Position numbers and translations under genes: made by a program. Positions 34,797 to 43,259 of a DNA stretch of 64,000 nucleotides are shown one piece after another. The DNA comes from Actinoallomurus bryophytorum (GTDB taxonomy: Bacteria > Actinomycetota > Actinomycetes > Streptosporangiales > Streptosporangiaceae): the NCBI RefSeq assembly GCF_006716425.1, contig NZ_VFOZ01000001.1:7583237-7647236 (forward strand). The letters run 5' to 3'. The notes under the pieces were generated by a model that saw nothing but the letters and a program-made list of their open reading frames with translations, was not told the origin of the DNA and did no database searches. Numbering within the stretch: the first letter of the stretch is position 1; the number at the start of each line of letters is the position of its first letter.

Positions 34797-36695
34797 CTAC
34801 GGCTGCCGCTGGGGTGGGCGCAGGATCGGGCGCAGGTGGTCGAGGACGGTGGCGTCCTCGATCGTGGACGGCACCGCCACGTCGTCGCCGTCCGCGATGC
34901 CGCGCATCGTGCCGCGCAGGATCTTGCCCGACCTCGTCTTCGGCAGCGCCTGTACGACCGCGACCTCCTTGAACGCGGCGACCGGGCCGATCTGCTCGCG
35001 GACCGCGCGTACCAGCTCCCCGCGCAGTGTCGGCTCGTCCACATCCGTCCCGCTCTTCAGCACCACGAACCCGCGCGGCACCTGTCCCTTCAACTCGTCG
35101 CGCACTCCCACGACGGCGGCCTCGGCCACCGACGGATGGGCGCACAGGACCTCCTCCATCACCCCGGTCGACAGCCGGTGCCCGGCCACGTTGATGATGT
35201 CGTCCGTACGGCCCAGCACCCGGATGTAGCCGTCCTCGTCGATCGTGCCGCCGTCGCCGCTCAGGTAGTGGCCCGGATACCGGGACAGGTACGACTCGAC
35301 GTACCGCTCGTCGTCCCTCCACAGCGTGAGCAGGGTGCCCGGCGGCAGCGGCAGCCGGATCGCGATGTCGCCCTCGACGCCCGGCGGGGCCACCGCCCCC
35401 TCGGGCAGCATCACGCGTACGTCGTAGCCCGGGACCGCGACGCTCGGCGAGCCCGCCTTGATCCGCATCGGCTCCAGGCCCCGCAGGTTCGCCACGATCG
35501 GCCAGCCGGTCTCGGTCTGCCACCAGTGGTCGATCACCGGACGGCCGAGGATCTGCGTCGCCCATTCGTACGTGCCCGGGTCCAGGCGCTCGCCGGCCAG
35601 GAACAGCGTGCGCAGCGCCGACAGGTCATGCGGTTTGAGCAGCCTGCCCTCCGGGTCCTCCTTCTTGATCGCCCGGATCGCGGTGGGGGCGGTGAACAGG
35701 GCGTTCACCCGGTGCTCGGCGGCGACCCGCCAGAACGCCCCGGCGTCCGGCGTGCCGACCGGCTTGCCCTCGTACAGGACGGTCGTGCAGCCGGCCAGCA
35801 GCGGCGCGTAGACGATGTAGGAGTGCCCGACCACCCACCCCACGTCCGACGCCGCCCAGAACACCTCACCGGCCGAGACGCCGTAGACGTTCGTCATCGA
35901 CCAGCGCAGGGCGACCGCGTGCCCGCCGTTGTCGCGTACGACGCCCTTGGGCCGTCCGGTCGTACCCGAGGTGTAGAGGATGTACAGCGGGTCGGTCGCC
36001 GCCACCGGCACGCACTCGGTCGGCCGCGCGTCCGCCATGGCATGGTCCCAGTCGACGTCGCGGCCGCTCACCAGCGTGGCGTGCGCCTGGGGGCGCTGCA
36101 CGATCACGCAGTCGCCCACCTTGTGCGTGGCGCGTTCGAGCGCCTCGTCGAGCAGTGGTTTGTACTCGATGACCCGGCTGCCCTCGATGCCGCACGAGGC
36201 GGAGACGACCACCTTGGGCTGCGCGTCGTCGATGCGGACGGCCAGCTCGCGCGGTGAGAAGCCGCCGAACACCACCGAGTGCACGGCACCGATGCGCGCG
36301 CAGGCGAGCATCGCCACCACCGTCTGCGGGATCATCGGCAGGTACAGGATGACGCGGTCGCCGCGCTCGACGCCGAGACCGCGCAGCACCCCGGCGAAGC
36401 GTGCCGTCTCGTCGCGCAGCTCCCGGTACGTGAAGCGGGCCTGCGTTCCGGTCACCGGGCTGTCGTAGATCAGCGCGAGCTGGTCGGCCCGGCCCTGCTC
36501 CACGTGCCGGTCGAGGGCGTTCTCGCAGGTGTTGAGCTCACCCCCGGTGAACCACCGGTAGAAGGGCGCGGCGCCGTCGTCGAGGACCCGCTCTGGCGGC
36601 GTACGCCAGCGGATGTCACGAGCGGCCTCCGCCCAGAACCGTGCCGGATCACCGAGACTGCGTTCGTACGCGGCCGCGTAGGGGCCCATGTGCAC
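34797..36695 (-). CDS. prpE: Propionyl-CoA synthetase-like acyl-CoA synthetase
   Basis: 632 residues (ATG 36695; ATG 36689 is also possible). The acetyl-CoA synthetase plan is complete: an N-terminal AMP-lid-like region (YAAAYERSLGDPARFWAEAA), ATP motif YILYTSGTTGRPKGVVRDNGG near 255, DHWWQTETGWPI near 415, SGDGGTIDEDGYI near 490 and the C-terminal KTRSGKILRGTMR with the Lys that is acetylated in this family. VFGGFSPRELAVRIDDA and the overall alignment favour PrpE over Acs. It makes propionyl- or another short-chain acyl-CoA. Confidence 0.88.
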   Translation of the reverse strand: MHMGPYAAAYERSLGDPARFWAEAARDIRWRTPPERVLDDGAAPFYRWFTGGELNTCENALDRHVEQGRADQLALIYDSPVTGTQARFTYRELRDETARFAGVLRGLGVERGDRVILYLPMIPQTVVAMLACARIGAVHSVVFGGFSPRELAVRIDDAQPKVVVSASCGIEGSRVIEYKPLLDEALERATHKVGDCVIVQRPQAHATLVSGRDVDWDHAMADARPTECVPVAATDPLYILYTSGTTGRPKGVVRDNGGHAVALRWSMTNVYGVSAGEVFWAASDVGWVVGHSYIVYAPLLAGCTTVLYEGKPVGTPDAGAFWRVAAEHRVNALFTAPTAIRAIKKEDPEGRLLKPHDLSALRTLFLAGERLDPGTYEWATQILGRPVIDHWWQTETGWPIVANLRGLEPMRIKAGSPSVAVPGYDVRVMLPEGAVAPPGVEGDIAIRLPLPPGTLLTLWRDDERYVESYLSRYPGHYLSGDGGTIDEDGYIRVLGRTDDIINVAGHRLSTGVMEEVLCAHPSVAEAAVVGVRDELKGQVPRGFVVLKSGTDVDEPTLRGELVRAVREQIGPVAAFKEVAVVQALPKTRSGKILRGTMRGIADGDDVAVPSTIEDATVLDHLRPILRPPQRQP

Positions 36696-36743
36696 CTCCG
36701 CCAGAGGGGAAGTTCCACTATGGCGAGCGCGGGCGCCCCTACG

Positions 36744-38192
36744 TCAAGACGTCTGGAGCGCTTCGATGCGGTCGGTGTGCGCCGGGTGCCGCAGGCCGTG
36801 CACGACCGCGACCCCCGCGGCGAGCCACGCGCCGATGGCGACGACCACGAAGCACAGCACGTAGGCGTGCAGCGTGGGCACGCCGGGCAGCCCGCGGATC
36901 GTCTCGCCGGTGAGCACGGCGGCGATGACCGCGCCGGACACACTGCCGCCCGCGGTGCGTACGAGGGAGTTGACGCCGCTGGCGATGCCGCTCTGGTCCA
37001 TCGGCACGTGCTGCACGGCCAGCGTGCCGAGCGCGGCGTACGCGATGCCGAAGCCGATGCCCTGGACGGCGCTGAAGCCCAGCATGTCGTACACGTGCGA
37101 GTGCGAGAGCGCGAGCCACATGTAGCTGAGCCCGGCGAACACCGAGCCGATGGCCATGGAGTACGCGGCGCCGATGCGCCCGGCGATGCGCCCGGCCAGC
37201 GCGGAGAACACCAGCATCGTGACCGTGCTGGGCAGCATGTACAGGCCGACGTCCAGGACGTTGCCGCCGAGGCCGTACCCGACCGACTTCGGCGTCTGCA
37301 CGAACGTGGCGATCAGCGTGAACGCGGCATACATCGAGAAGCCCAGCAGCAGCGAGGCGAAGTTCGCCGACAGCGACTGACGGCCGACGAGCAGGCCCAG
37401 CCGTACGAGCGGCTGGGCCACCCGGAGCTCGACGAGGACCCACGTGACGGTGAGCACGACCGTGCCGGCGAACAGCGCGAGCACGCCGCCCGACGCCCAG
37501 CCCCAGGCGTTGCCCTCGCTGATCGCCAGCAGCAGGCACACCAGCAGCCCGGCCAGGAGCGTCGCGCCGGCGTAGTCGGGACGGCCGCCCGTGCGGACGC
37601 CGACGTCGCGGGCGGACACCGCCACCATCACCAGGCCCGCGGCGGCGAGCGCCGCGGCGATCCAGAACTCGGGCCGGTAGCTGTCGATGTGGTCGGCGAT
37701 CAGACCCGTCACGATCATGCCCATGCTGCCGCCGACGCCCATCGTGGCGGAGACGATGCCGATACCCGAGGTCACCTTCTCGCGCGGGAAGCTGTCGCGG
37801 ATCATGCCGATGGCGAGCGGGATCAGCGCCGACGAGGTGCCCTGCAGGGCGCGGCCGACGATGAGCACGCCGAGCGAACCGGACAGCGCGCACACGATCG
37901 AGCCGGCCAGCAGCAGGACCATCGTGACGAGGATGAGGTTCTTCTTGCCGTACATGTCCCCGAGCCGTGCCAGCAGGGGAGTGGCGACCGCGCCGGCCAG
38001 CAGCGACGCGGTGAACACCCAGGTGACCGAGGCGACCGAGGTGTTGAAGTGCCGCATCAGCTGGGGGAGCAGCGGCAGCACCAGAGTCTGCTGTACGGAC
38101 ACCACCATGCCGGACACGGACAGGGCCAGCAGCGTCAGCCCGGTATGGGTGGGCGTGCTGCTCGGGCGCGGTGTGGTGGCGACATCGACCAT
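36744..38192 (-). CDS. MFS transporter, DHA2 (EmrB/QacA) family
   Basis: 482 residues with 14 predicted membrane helices. The family motifs are visible: LLARLGDMYGKKNLIL (motif A variant after helix 2), VLIVGRALQGTSSALIPLAI (motif B) and GVGGSMGMIVTGLIAD (motif C, the antiporter signature). Drug or metabolite efflux by proton antiport is likely. Transcribed divergently from a MarR regulator, with a palindromic operator in the 77-base spacer, so it is probably derepressed by its substrate. Confidence 0.93.
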   Translation of the reverse strand: MVDVATTPRPSSTPTHTGLTLLALSVSGMVVSVQQTLVLPLLPQLMRHFNTSVASVTWVFTASLLAGAVATPLLARLGDMYGKKNLILVTMVLLLAGSIVCALSGSLGVLIVGRALQGTSSALIPLAIGMIRDSFPREKVTSGIGIVSATMGVGGSMGMIVTGLIADHIDSYRPEFWIAAALAAAGLVMVAVSARDVGVRTGGRPDYAGATLLAGLLVCLLLAISEGNAWGWASGGVLALFAGTVVLTVTWVLVELRVAQPLVRLGLLVGRQSLSANFASLLLGFSMYAAFTLIATFVQTPKSVGYGLGGNVLDVGLYMLPSTVTMLVFSALAGRIAGRIGAAYSMAIGSVFAGLSYMWLALSHSHVYDMLGFSAVQGIGFGIAYAALGTLAVQHVPMDQSGIASGVNSLVRTAGGSVSGAVIAAVLTGETIRGLPGVPTLHAYVLCFVVVAIGAWLAAGVAVVHGLRHPAHTDRIEALQTS

Positions 38193-38235
38193 CGGGGCTC
38201 TCCTCGAAGGGTGGAGGGTCTCGGGCGATCTTATA

Positions 38236-38254
38236 CTTACTTAACTTAAGTAAG
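38236..38254. promoter_or_regulatory. MarR operator between MFS and marR genes
   Basis: CTTACTTAA (38236-38244) and TTAAGTAAG (38246-38254) form a perfect 9-bp inverted repeat with a one-base centre. It is AT-rich in a 70% GC genome and lies 15 bases before the MarR start, a good fit for an autoregulatory MarR box. Confidence 0.85.
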
Positions 38255-38269
38255 CATATAGTCAGACGT

Positions 38270-38758
38270 ATGGCCTATTCCGAGGACAATCCCGAGGACA
38301 TGGTCGAGCTGGAACGGGCTCTCATGCGGATCTCCCACCTCCTGACGCGGGCCAAGCAGCACGACCAGACGATCGTCGAGGCCGGGGTCGCCGTCGACCG
38401 GGCGAGCACCCCGCTGCTGCGCGTGCTGGCCGACGCGCCCGAACCCGTACGCCTGGGAGCGCTGGCCGACCGCCTCGCCGTCGAGGCGCCGCACGTGACC
38501 CGGCAGGTCCAGCGGCTCGAACGCGCCGGCTTCGTCGAACGGGTCCCGGACCCCGACGACGGGCGTGCGCAGCGCGTGCGCATCACCACCAAGGGCGCCG
38601 AGACCGTGGAGTGCGTACGCGCCGTGGGCCGCCGCCAGATGGCCGCGGCCCTGGCCGGGTGGTCGGACGAGGATCGCCATCGCCTGGCCGTGCTCTGCCA
38701 TCGCATGGTCGACGACTTCCTCCGGCACGCCGACGACGAGGGCCTGCTCGGCCGCTGA
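38270..38758 (+). CDS. MarR family transcriptional regulator
   Basis: 162 residues from ATG 38270. The winged helix is at about 45-115: TPLLRVLADAPEPVRLGALA, DRLAVEAPHVTRQVQRLERA (recognition helix) and FVERVPDPDDGRAQRVRITT with the basic wing and the DxRAxxV pattern. N- and C-terminal helices form the dimer domain. Divergent to a DHA2 exporter with a shared operator, the classic MarR-efflux arrangement. Confidence 0.94.
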   Translation: MAYSEDNPEDMVELERALMRISHLLTRAKQHDQTIVEAGVAVDRASTPLLRVLADAPEPVRLGALADRLAVEAPHVTRQVQRLERAGFVERVPDPDDGRAQRVRITTKGAETVECVRAVGRRQMAAALAGWSDEDRHRLAVLCHRMVDDFLRHADDEGLLGR

Positions 38759-38767
38759 GTGGCCGGT

Positions 38768-39679
38768 TCAGGCCAGGAAGTCAAAGCGCGTTCCCGTGCC
38801 CGCGGCCCGGTAGGCGACCCAGCTGAGCACGAGGTCCTGCCAGGGCAGTCCGACCGGGGCGTACACGGTCACCTCCGCGTCGCGGGTACGGCCGGCCGCG
38901 CCGCCGAGCACCTCGGCGATCGTCCCGGCGGCGTGCTCGCGGGTGAGGCCCGCGTTGCCGAGCGCGCCCATCTCCTCGGCCAGGTCGAGGTCGTCGACGA
39001 AGGTACGGCTCGCGCGCAGCAATCCCGGGGCCAGCTCGGCCTTGCCGGGCTCGTCCGCGCCGAGCGAGGTCACGTGCGTACCCGGTGCCACGTCGTGCAG
39101 GACCGGTTCTCGTGCCCACGTGGCGGCCACGACGATGTCCGCCGGTCCGATCTCCTCCCGCGGTACGGCGCGCCCGCCGTGCCGCGCGGCGAACTCCGCC
39201 GCACGCACCGGGTCCAGGTCGGTCACCAGGAGCTCGCGCACCGGCCGGAGGCGGCGCAGGCCCGTGACCACCAGGTCGGCCTGCGCGCCCGCACCGATCA
39301 CCGCCACCGTGCCGGCGCCGGTCCGTGCGAGCGCGTGCGTGCCCAGGGCCGCCGCGAGGCCGGTACGCCAGGCGGTGACGGTCGCCGAGTCCAGCAGCGC
39401 GAGCAGCTCGCCGGTGGCGAGGTCGTGCAGGCAGACCACCCCGCGCAGGGCCGGGTACGCGCCGGGGAACTTGGCGTTGACCTTGACCGTGTACGCCGGC
39501 ACGCCGTCGGCCAGCCCGGGCAGCAAAGCCGCCGCGGTGCCGGGTCCGGGCAGGCCGGTGCGTACTCGCCGGGGGAGTACGCCGCCGGGCGGCAGGAGGA
39601 ACCCGGCACGGAGTGCGTCCAGGCACGCGTCCGGGTCCAGGAGCCCTTCCAGATCGGTGCGGTTCAGCAGGAGTGTCAC
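38768..39679 (-). CDS. Ornithine cyclodeaminase / mu-crystallin family protein
   Basis: 303 residues from GTG 39679 behind AAAGGA. The NAD-binding motif TVAVIGAGAQADLVV is at about 127-141. The substrate part shows AYTVKVNAKFPGAYPALRGV (the Lys of the family) and SATVTAWRTGLAAALGTHAL with the conserved Arg. LLSLGADEPGK-type signature appears as VTSLGADEPGKAEL. Members include ornithine cyclodeaminase, alanine dehydrogenase-like and ketimine reductases; the exact reaction is uncertain. It is convergent with the MarR gene. Confidence 0.85.
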   Translation of the reverse strand: MTLLLNRTDLEGLLDPDACLDALRAGFLLPPGGVLPRRVRTGLPGPGTAAALLPGLADGVPAYTVKVNAKFPGAYPALRGVVCLHDLATGELLALLDSATVTAWRTGLAAALGTHALARTGAGTVAVIGAGAQADLVVTGLRRLRPVRELLVTDLDPVRAAEFAARHGGRAVPREEIGPADIVVAATWAREPVLHDVAPGTHVTSLGADEPGKAELAPGLLRASRTFVDDLDLAEEMGALGNAGLTREHAAGTIAEVLGGAAGRTRDAEVTVYAPVGLPWQDLVLSWVAYRAAGTGTRFDFLA

Positions 39680-39718
39680 ATCCGCTGATCCTTTCAGGGG
39701 CACGGAAACGCCGGGCTG

Positions 39719-39862
39719 GGGCGTGTCCGACGGATGGCGTGCGTAGCGAGCGGTGTCCAGGCGGCGCGTCGCAAGGCGGAGGAGGGAACCGGCCGGCGAC
39801 AACCGCGGCGAGGCGTCGTCCGGGCGCCGCGTAGCAGGACGGGCATCTGTCGGGACACGCCC
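39719..39862. repeat. MITE-like 144-bp element with 19-bp inverted ends
   Basis: The left end GGGCGTGTCCGACGGATG (39719-39736) and the complement of the right end, GGGCGTGTCCCGACAGATG (39844-39862), match apart from one inserted base and one mismatch. The interior is GC-rich, noncoding and contains mirrored pieces (GCGTAGCGAG; GCGTAGCAGGACG). It occupies most of the spacer upstream of selA. Resembles noncoding inverted-repeat elements found in many copies in actinomycetes; copy number cannot be judged here. Confidence 0.55.
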
Positions 39863-39902
39863 TGGCGTGGCGTCGGCCGTGCCGCGGTCATAGGTTTCTG
39901 AC

Positions 39903-41189
39903 ATGGACTCCCGACGCCGAGTGCCGCGTACCGACGCCGTGCTCGCCGACCCGCGGCTCGCCGCCGCGGCGGACCGGCTGGGGCGCGGCATCGTCAAGGC
40001 GGCCGTCACCGGCGCGCAGGAGCGTGCCCGGTCGGGGGAGATCGCCGCCGAGCGGGTGGCGGACGCCGCCGTGGCGGCGCTGCCCGCGACCGCCGCGAGT
40101 CTCCGGCCGGTCGTCAACGCGACCGGAGTGCTGCTGCACACCAACCTCGGTCGTGCGCCCCTGTCGGCCGCCGCGCGGGAGGCCGTGTCGGCCGCCGCGG
40201 GATGCACGGACGTGGAGTTCGACCTGGCCACCGGGCGCCGCGACCGGCGCGGACGCGGCACGCTGGCCGCCCTCGCCGAGGCGTGCCCGGCGGCCGAGGC
40301 GGTGCACGTGGTGAACAACAACGCCGCGGCCCTGGTACTCGCCGCCACGGTCCTCGCGCAGGGCCGCGAGATCGTGATCAGCCGCGGCGAGATGGTGGAG
40401 ATCGGCGACGGTTTCCGGCTGCCGGCGCTGCTCGCCTCGACCGGTGCGCGCCTGCGCGAGGTCGGCACCACCAACCGCACCACCGCCGCCGACTACGCCG
40501 ACGCGATCGGGCCGGAGACCGGCTTCGTGCTCAAGGTGCATCCCTCCAACTTCCGCATCGAGGGGTTCACCGCCGAGGCCGCCGTACGCGACCTGACCGG
40601 CCTGGGCGTGCCGGTCGTCGCCGACATCGGTTCCGGCCTGCTCGCGCCCGAGCCGGTGCTGCCCGGCGAGCCCGACGCCGCGACCGTGCTCGCCGAGGGC
40701 GCCGACCTGGTCACCGCCAGCGGCGACAAGCTGCTGGGCGGCCCTCAGGCGGGGCTGCTGCTCGGCCGGTCCGAGCTGGTCGAACGCCTGCGCCGCCACC
40801 CGCTCGCCCGCGCGCTGCGGGTCGACAAGCTCACGCTCGCCGCGCTGGAGGCGTCCCTGCGCGGACCGGAGCCACCGACCGCCCAGGCGCTGCACGCCGG
40901 CCTCGCCTCGCTCCGCGAGCGTGCCGTGCTCCTGGCCAAGGAGCTGACCGGCTACGACGCCGTGGTGGTCGACTCCGTCGCCCGGGTCGGCGGCGGCGGA
41001 GCACCGGGGGTCGAGCTGCCCAGCGTGGCCGTCGGCCTGCCGGAGACCTGTGCCGTGCCCCTGCGCCGCGCCGGCATCGTGGGCCGCGTCGAGTCCGGCC
41101 GCCTGCTCCTGGACCTGCGCGGGATCCCGGCGGATCTCGGTGTGACGGTGCTCGCCGCGCGGATACGGGAATCCCTCCAGTGCATGTGA
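39903..41189 (+). CDS. selA: L-seryl-tRNA(Sec) selenium transferase SelA
   Basis: 428 residues. SelA converts Ser-tRNA(Sec) to Sec-tRNA(Sec) using selenophosphate and PLP. VVNATGVLLHTNLGRAPLS near 70-88 is the family's signature, VNNNAAALVLAA and SRGEMVEIGDGFRLP follow, and the PLP Lys is Lys276 in TASGDKLLGGPQAG. GTTNRTTAADYADAI is the usual substrate loop. ATG 39903 fits. The gene overlaps selB by 10 bases, so the two are co-translated. A MITE-like element lies directly upstream and may affect its promoter. Confidence 0.97.
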   Translation: MDSRRRVPRTDAVLADPRLAAAADRLGRGIVKAAVTGAQERARSGEIAAERVADAAVAALPATAASLRPVVNATGVLLHTNLGRAPLSAAAREAVSAAAGCTDVEFDLATGRRDRRGRGTLAALAEACPAAEAVHVVNNNAAALVLAATVLAQGREIVISRGEMVEIGDGFRLPALLASTGARLREVGTTNRTTAADYADAIGPETGFVLKVHPSNFRIEGFTAEAAVRDLTGLGVPVVADIGSGLLAPEPVLPGEPDAATVLAEGADLVTASGDKLLGGPQAGLLLGRSELVERLRRHPLARALRVDKLTLAALEASLRGPEPPTAQALHAGLASLRERAVLLAKELTGYDAVVVDSVARVGGGGAPGVELPSVAVGLPETCAVPLRRAGIVGRVESGRLLLDLRGIPADLGVTVLAARIRESLQCM

Positions 41190-42928
41190 TCGCCACCGCG
41201 GGCCACGTCGACCACGGAAAGTCGACGCTCGTCCGCGCGCTCACCGGCATGGAGCCGGACCGCTGGGCCGAGGAGCGGCGGCGGGGCATGACCATCGACC
41301 TGGGCTTCGCCTGGATGACGCTGGACTCGGGGGAGCGGCTCGCGTTCGTGGACGTCCCCGGGCACGAACGCTTCGTGACCAACATGCTCGCCGGCGTCGG
41401 CCCGGTGCCCGCGGTCATGATCGTCGTGGCGGCGGACGAGGGCTGGATGCCGCAGTCCGCCGAGCACCTCGCCGCCGTCGACGCGCTCCGGGTGCGCCAC
41501 GGCCTGCTCGTCGTCACGCGTTCGGACCGCGCCGACCCTGCCGCCGCGCTGGCCCAGGCGCGAGCGGAGATCGCCCGGACCACCCTCGGCGACGTCCACG
41601 CGATCGCGGTCAGCGGCGCGACCGGCCAGGGGCTGCCGGAGCTGCGGACCGCCCTCGGCGACCTGGCCGCCCGCCTGCCGGCGCCGGACCCTCGCGCGCC
41701 GGTGCGGATCTGGATCGACCGGGCGTTCACGATCAAGGGCAGCGGCACGGTCGTCACCGGCACGCTGCCCGCCGGCAGCCTGCGCTCCGGGGGTGAGCTG
41801 CTCCTGGAGGGCAGGCCGGTGCGCGTACGTTCCCTGCAGACGCTGAAGGAGACCACCCGTGAGGTGACCGGCGTCGCCCGGGTCGCGATCAACCTGCGCG
41901 GCGTCGAACGCGACGACGTCTCCCGTGGCATGGCCCTCACCGGCAGCGAATGGACCGTCACCGATGTCATCGACGTACGCGTCGAGGGCGTGGACCGGCT
42001 GCCCCGCGAGCCGGTCCTGCACATCGGGTCCGCCGCCGTGCCGGTACGCCTGCGCCCGCTCGGCGAGGACGCGGCACGCCTCACGCTCGCCCGTCCGCTG
42101 CCGCTGCACATCGGCGACCGGCTGCTGCTGCGCGACCCCGGTGCCCGCCGGGTCGCCGGCGCCGACGTGCTCGACGTGCGCCCGCCGGCCCTGCGGCGGC
42201 GCGGCGCGGCCGCCGCCCGAGCGGACGAGCTCGCCGCCGGCGTCCCGTCCGCCGCCGAGCTGGTCCGGCGGCACGGCCTGATCCGCCGGCCCGACCTCGT
42301 CGCGATGGGCGTCGCCCCGGAGGGCGAGCCGGTGGCGGCCGACTGGCTCGCCGACCCGGCGCACTGGGAGTCCCTGCGCCGCCGGCTGGCCGAGGAGGTC
42401 GCCCGGCACGCCGCCGCCGACCCGCTCGATCCCGGCCTGCCGGTCGAGGCCGCCCGGTCCCTGCTGGACCTGCCCGACCGGCGCCTGGTCGACGCGCTGG
42501 CACGGCCACCGCTGCGGCTCGAGTCCGGCCGGGTGCACGCGTCCGCCGCCGCCGGCCTGCCGCCCGCGATCGCCGAGGCGCTACGGCTGCTCCGCGCCGA
42601 CCTGGACCGGAGCCCGTTCCGTGCGCCGGAGTCCGGCCGGCTCGCCGAGCTGGGACTCACCGGGCGTGCGCTGGGCGCGGCCGTACGCGCCGGCGCGCTG
42701 CTCAGGGTGGCCGAGGGGATCGTGCTGCTCCCCGGCGCCGACGCCGAGGCGGCACGTGTCCTCGCCTCGGTGCCGCAGCCGTTCACCGTCAGCGAGGCAC
42801 GCCGGGCACTCGACACCAGCCGCCGCGTCGCCGTCCCGCTGCTCGAACATCTCGATCGCCAGGGGCTCACGACCCGGGTGGACGATGCCCGCCGTACCCT
42901 CGCCAGGGGCGGCGCGGACGACCGCTGA
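41180..42928 (+). CDS. selB: Selenocysteine-specific elongation factor SelB
   Basis: 582 residues from GTG 41180, inside the selA 3' end; GTG 41186 is an alternative but loses the MHV start typical of SelB. G motifs are AGHVDHGKSTLV (8-15), DVPGHERFVTNM (G3) and VVTRSDRADP (G4, TRSD in place of NKxD). EF-Tu-like domains 2 and 3 follow (RAFTIKGSGTVVTGTLPAGS). The C-terminal third carries winged-helix repeats that bind SECIS RNA (PFRAPESGRLAELGLTGRAL, PFTVSEARRALDTSRRVAVP). It delivers Sec-tRNA to the UGA of the formate dehydrogenase mRNA. Confidence 0.97.
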   Translation: MHVIATAGHVDHGKSTLVRALTGMEPDRWAEERRRGMTIDLGFAWMTLDSGERLAFVDVPGHERFVTNMLAGVGPVPAVMIVVAADEGWMPQSAEHLAAVDALRVRHGLLVVTRSDRADPAAALAQARAEIARTTLGDVHAIAVSGATGQGLPELRTALGDLAARLPAPDPRAPVRIWIDRAFTIKGSGTVVTGTLPAGSLRSGGELLLEGRPVRVRSLQTLKETTREVTGVARVAINLRGVERDDVSRGMALTGSEWTVTDVIDVRVEGVDRLPREPVLHIGSAAVPVRLRPLGEDAARLTLARPLPLHIGDRLLLRDPGARRVAGADVLDVRPPALRRRGAAAARADELAAGVPSAAELVRRHGLIRRPDLVAMGVAPEGEPVAADWLADPAHWESLRRRLAEEVARHAAADPLDPGLPVEAARSLLDLPDRRLVDALARPPLRLESGRVHASAAAGLPPAIAEALRLLRADLDRSPFRAPESGRLAELGLTGRALGAAVRAGALLRVAEGIVLLPGADAEAARVLASVPQPFTVSEARRALDTSRRVAVPLLEHLDRQGLTTRVDDARRTLARGGADDR

Positions 42929-42947
42929 ACAGCGCAGGGAGATGAGA

Positions 42948-43259
42948 ATGGCCGAGGAGCACGCGCCGCCGAAGGTGGTACGCAACGACGAGGAGAAGCG
43001 GTACGAGGCGTGGGTCGGAGACGACCTCGCCGCGATCGCCGTCTACCGCGAGCGTGGTGACCGCACGATCTTCACCCACACCGAGGTGGAGCCGGACTAC
43101 GAGGGCAGGGGCATCGCCAAGGCACTGGCCGCGGCGGCTCTCGACGACGTGGTGCGCCGTGACCGGGTGATCGTCCCGCTGTGCCCGTTCATCGCCTCGT
43201 ACCTGAAGAGGCACCCCGAGTACCAGGACCACGTGCGCAGCCCCCAGGTGGCCGAATGA
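42948..43259 (+). CDS. GNAT-like N-acetyltransferase, YjdJ/COG2388 type
   Basis: 103 residues. It carries the short GNAT core of this group: KRYEAWVGDDLAAIAVYRER, IFTHTEVEPDYEGRGIAKAL (acetyl-CoA loop EGRGIA) and VIVPLCPFIASYLKRHPEYQ, the diagnostic CPFxxxYxxxHPEY ending. ATG 42948 is preferred because AGGGAG lies 6 bases upstream; ATG 42942 is too close. It follows selB by 19 bases on the same strand and ends in an ATGA overlap with the pirin gene, so it may be transcribed with the sel genes by chance of position. Confidence 0.9.
   Translation: MAEEHAPPKVVRNDEEKRYEAWVGDDLAAIAVYRERGDRTIFTHTEVEPDYEGRGIAKALAAAALDDVVRRDRVIVPLCPFIASYLKRHPEYQDHVRSPQVAE

Noticed and set aside
34086-38249. Long plus-strand frames of 723 and 656 codons over the acyl-CoA synthetase and MFS genes
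   Set aside because: His/Arg/Gln-rich shadow translations opposite well-recognised minus-strand genes.
38768-40483. A 571-residue cyclodeaminase with a long N-terminus
   Set aside because: Residues before GTG 39679 are the antisense of selA and the MITE-like element; the GTG has a ribosome site and the normal family start.
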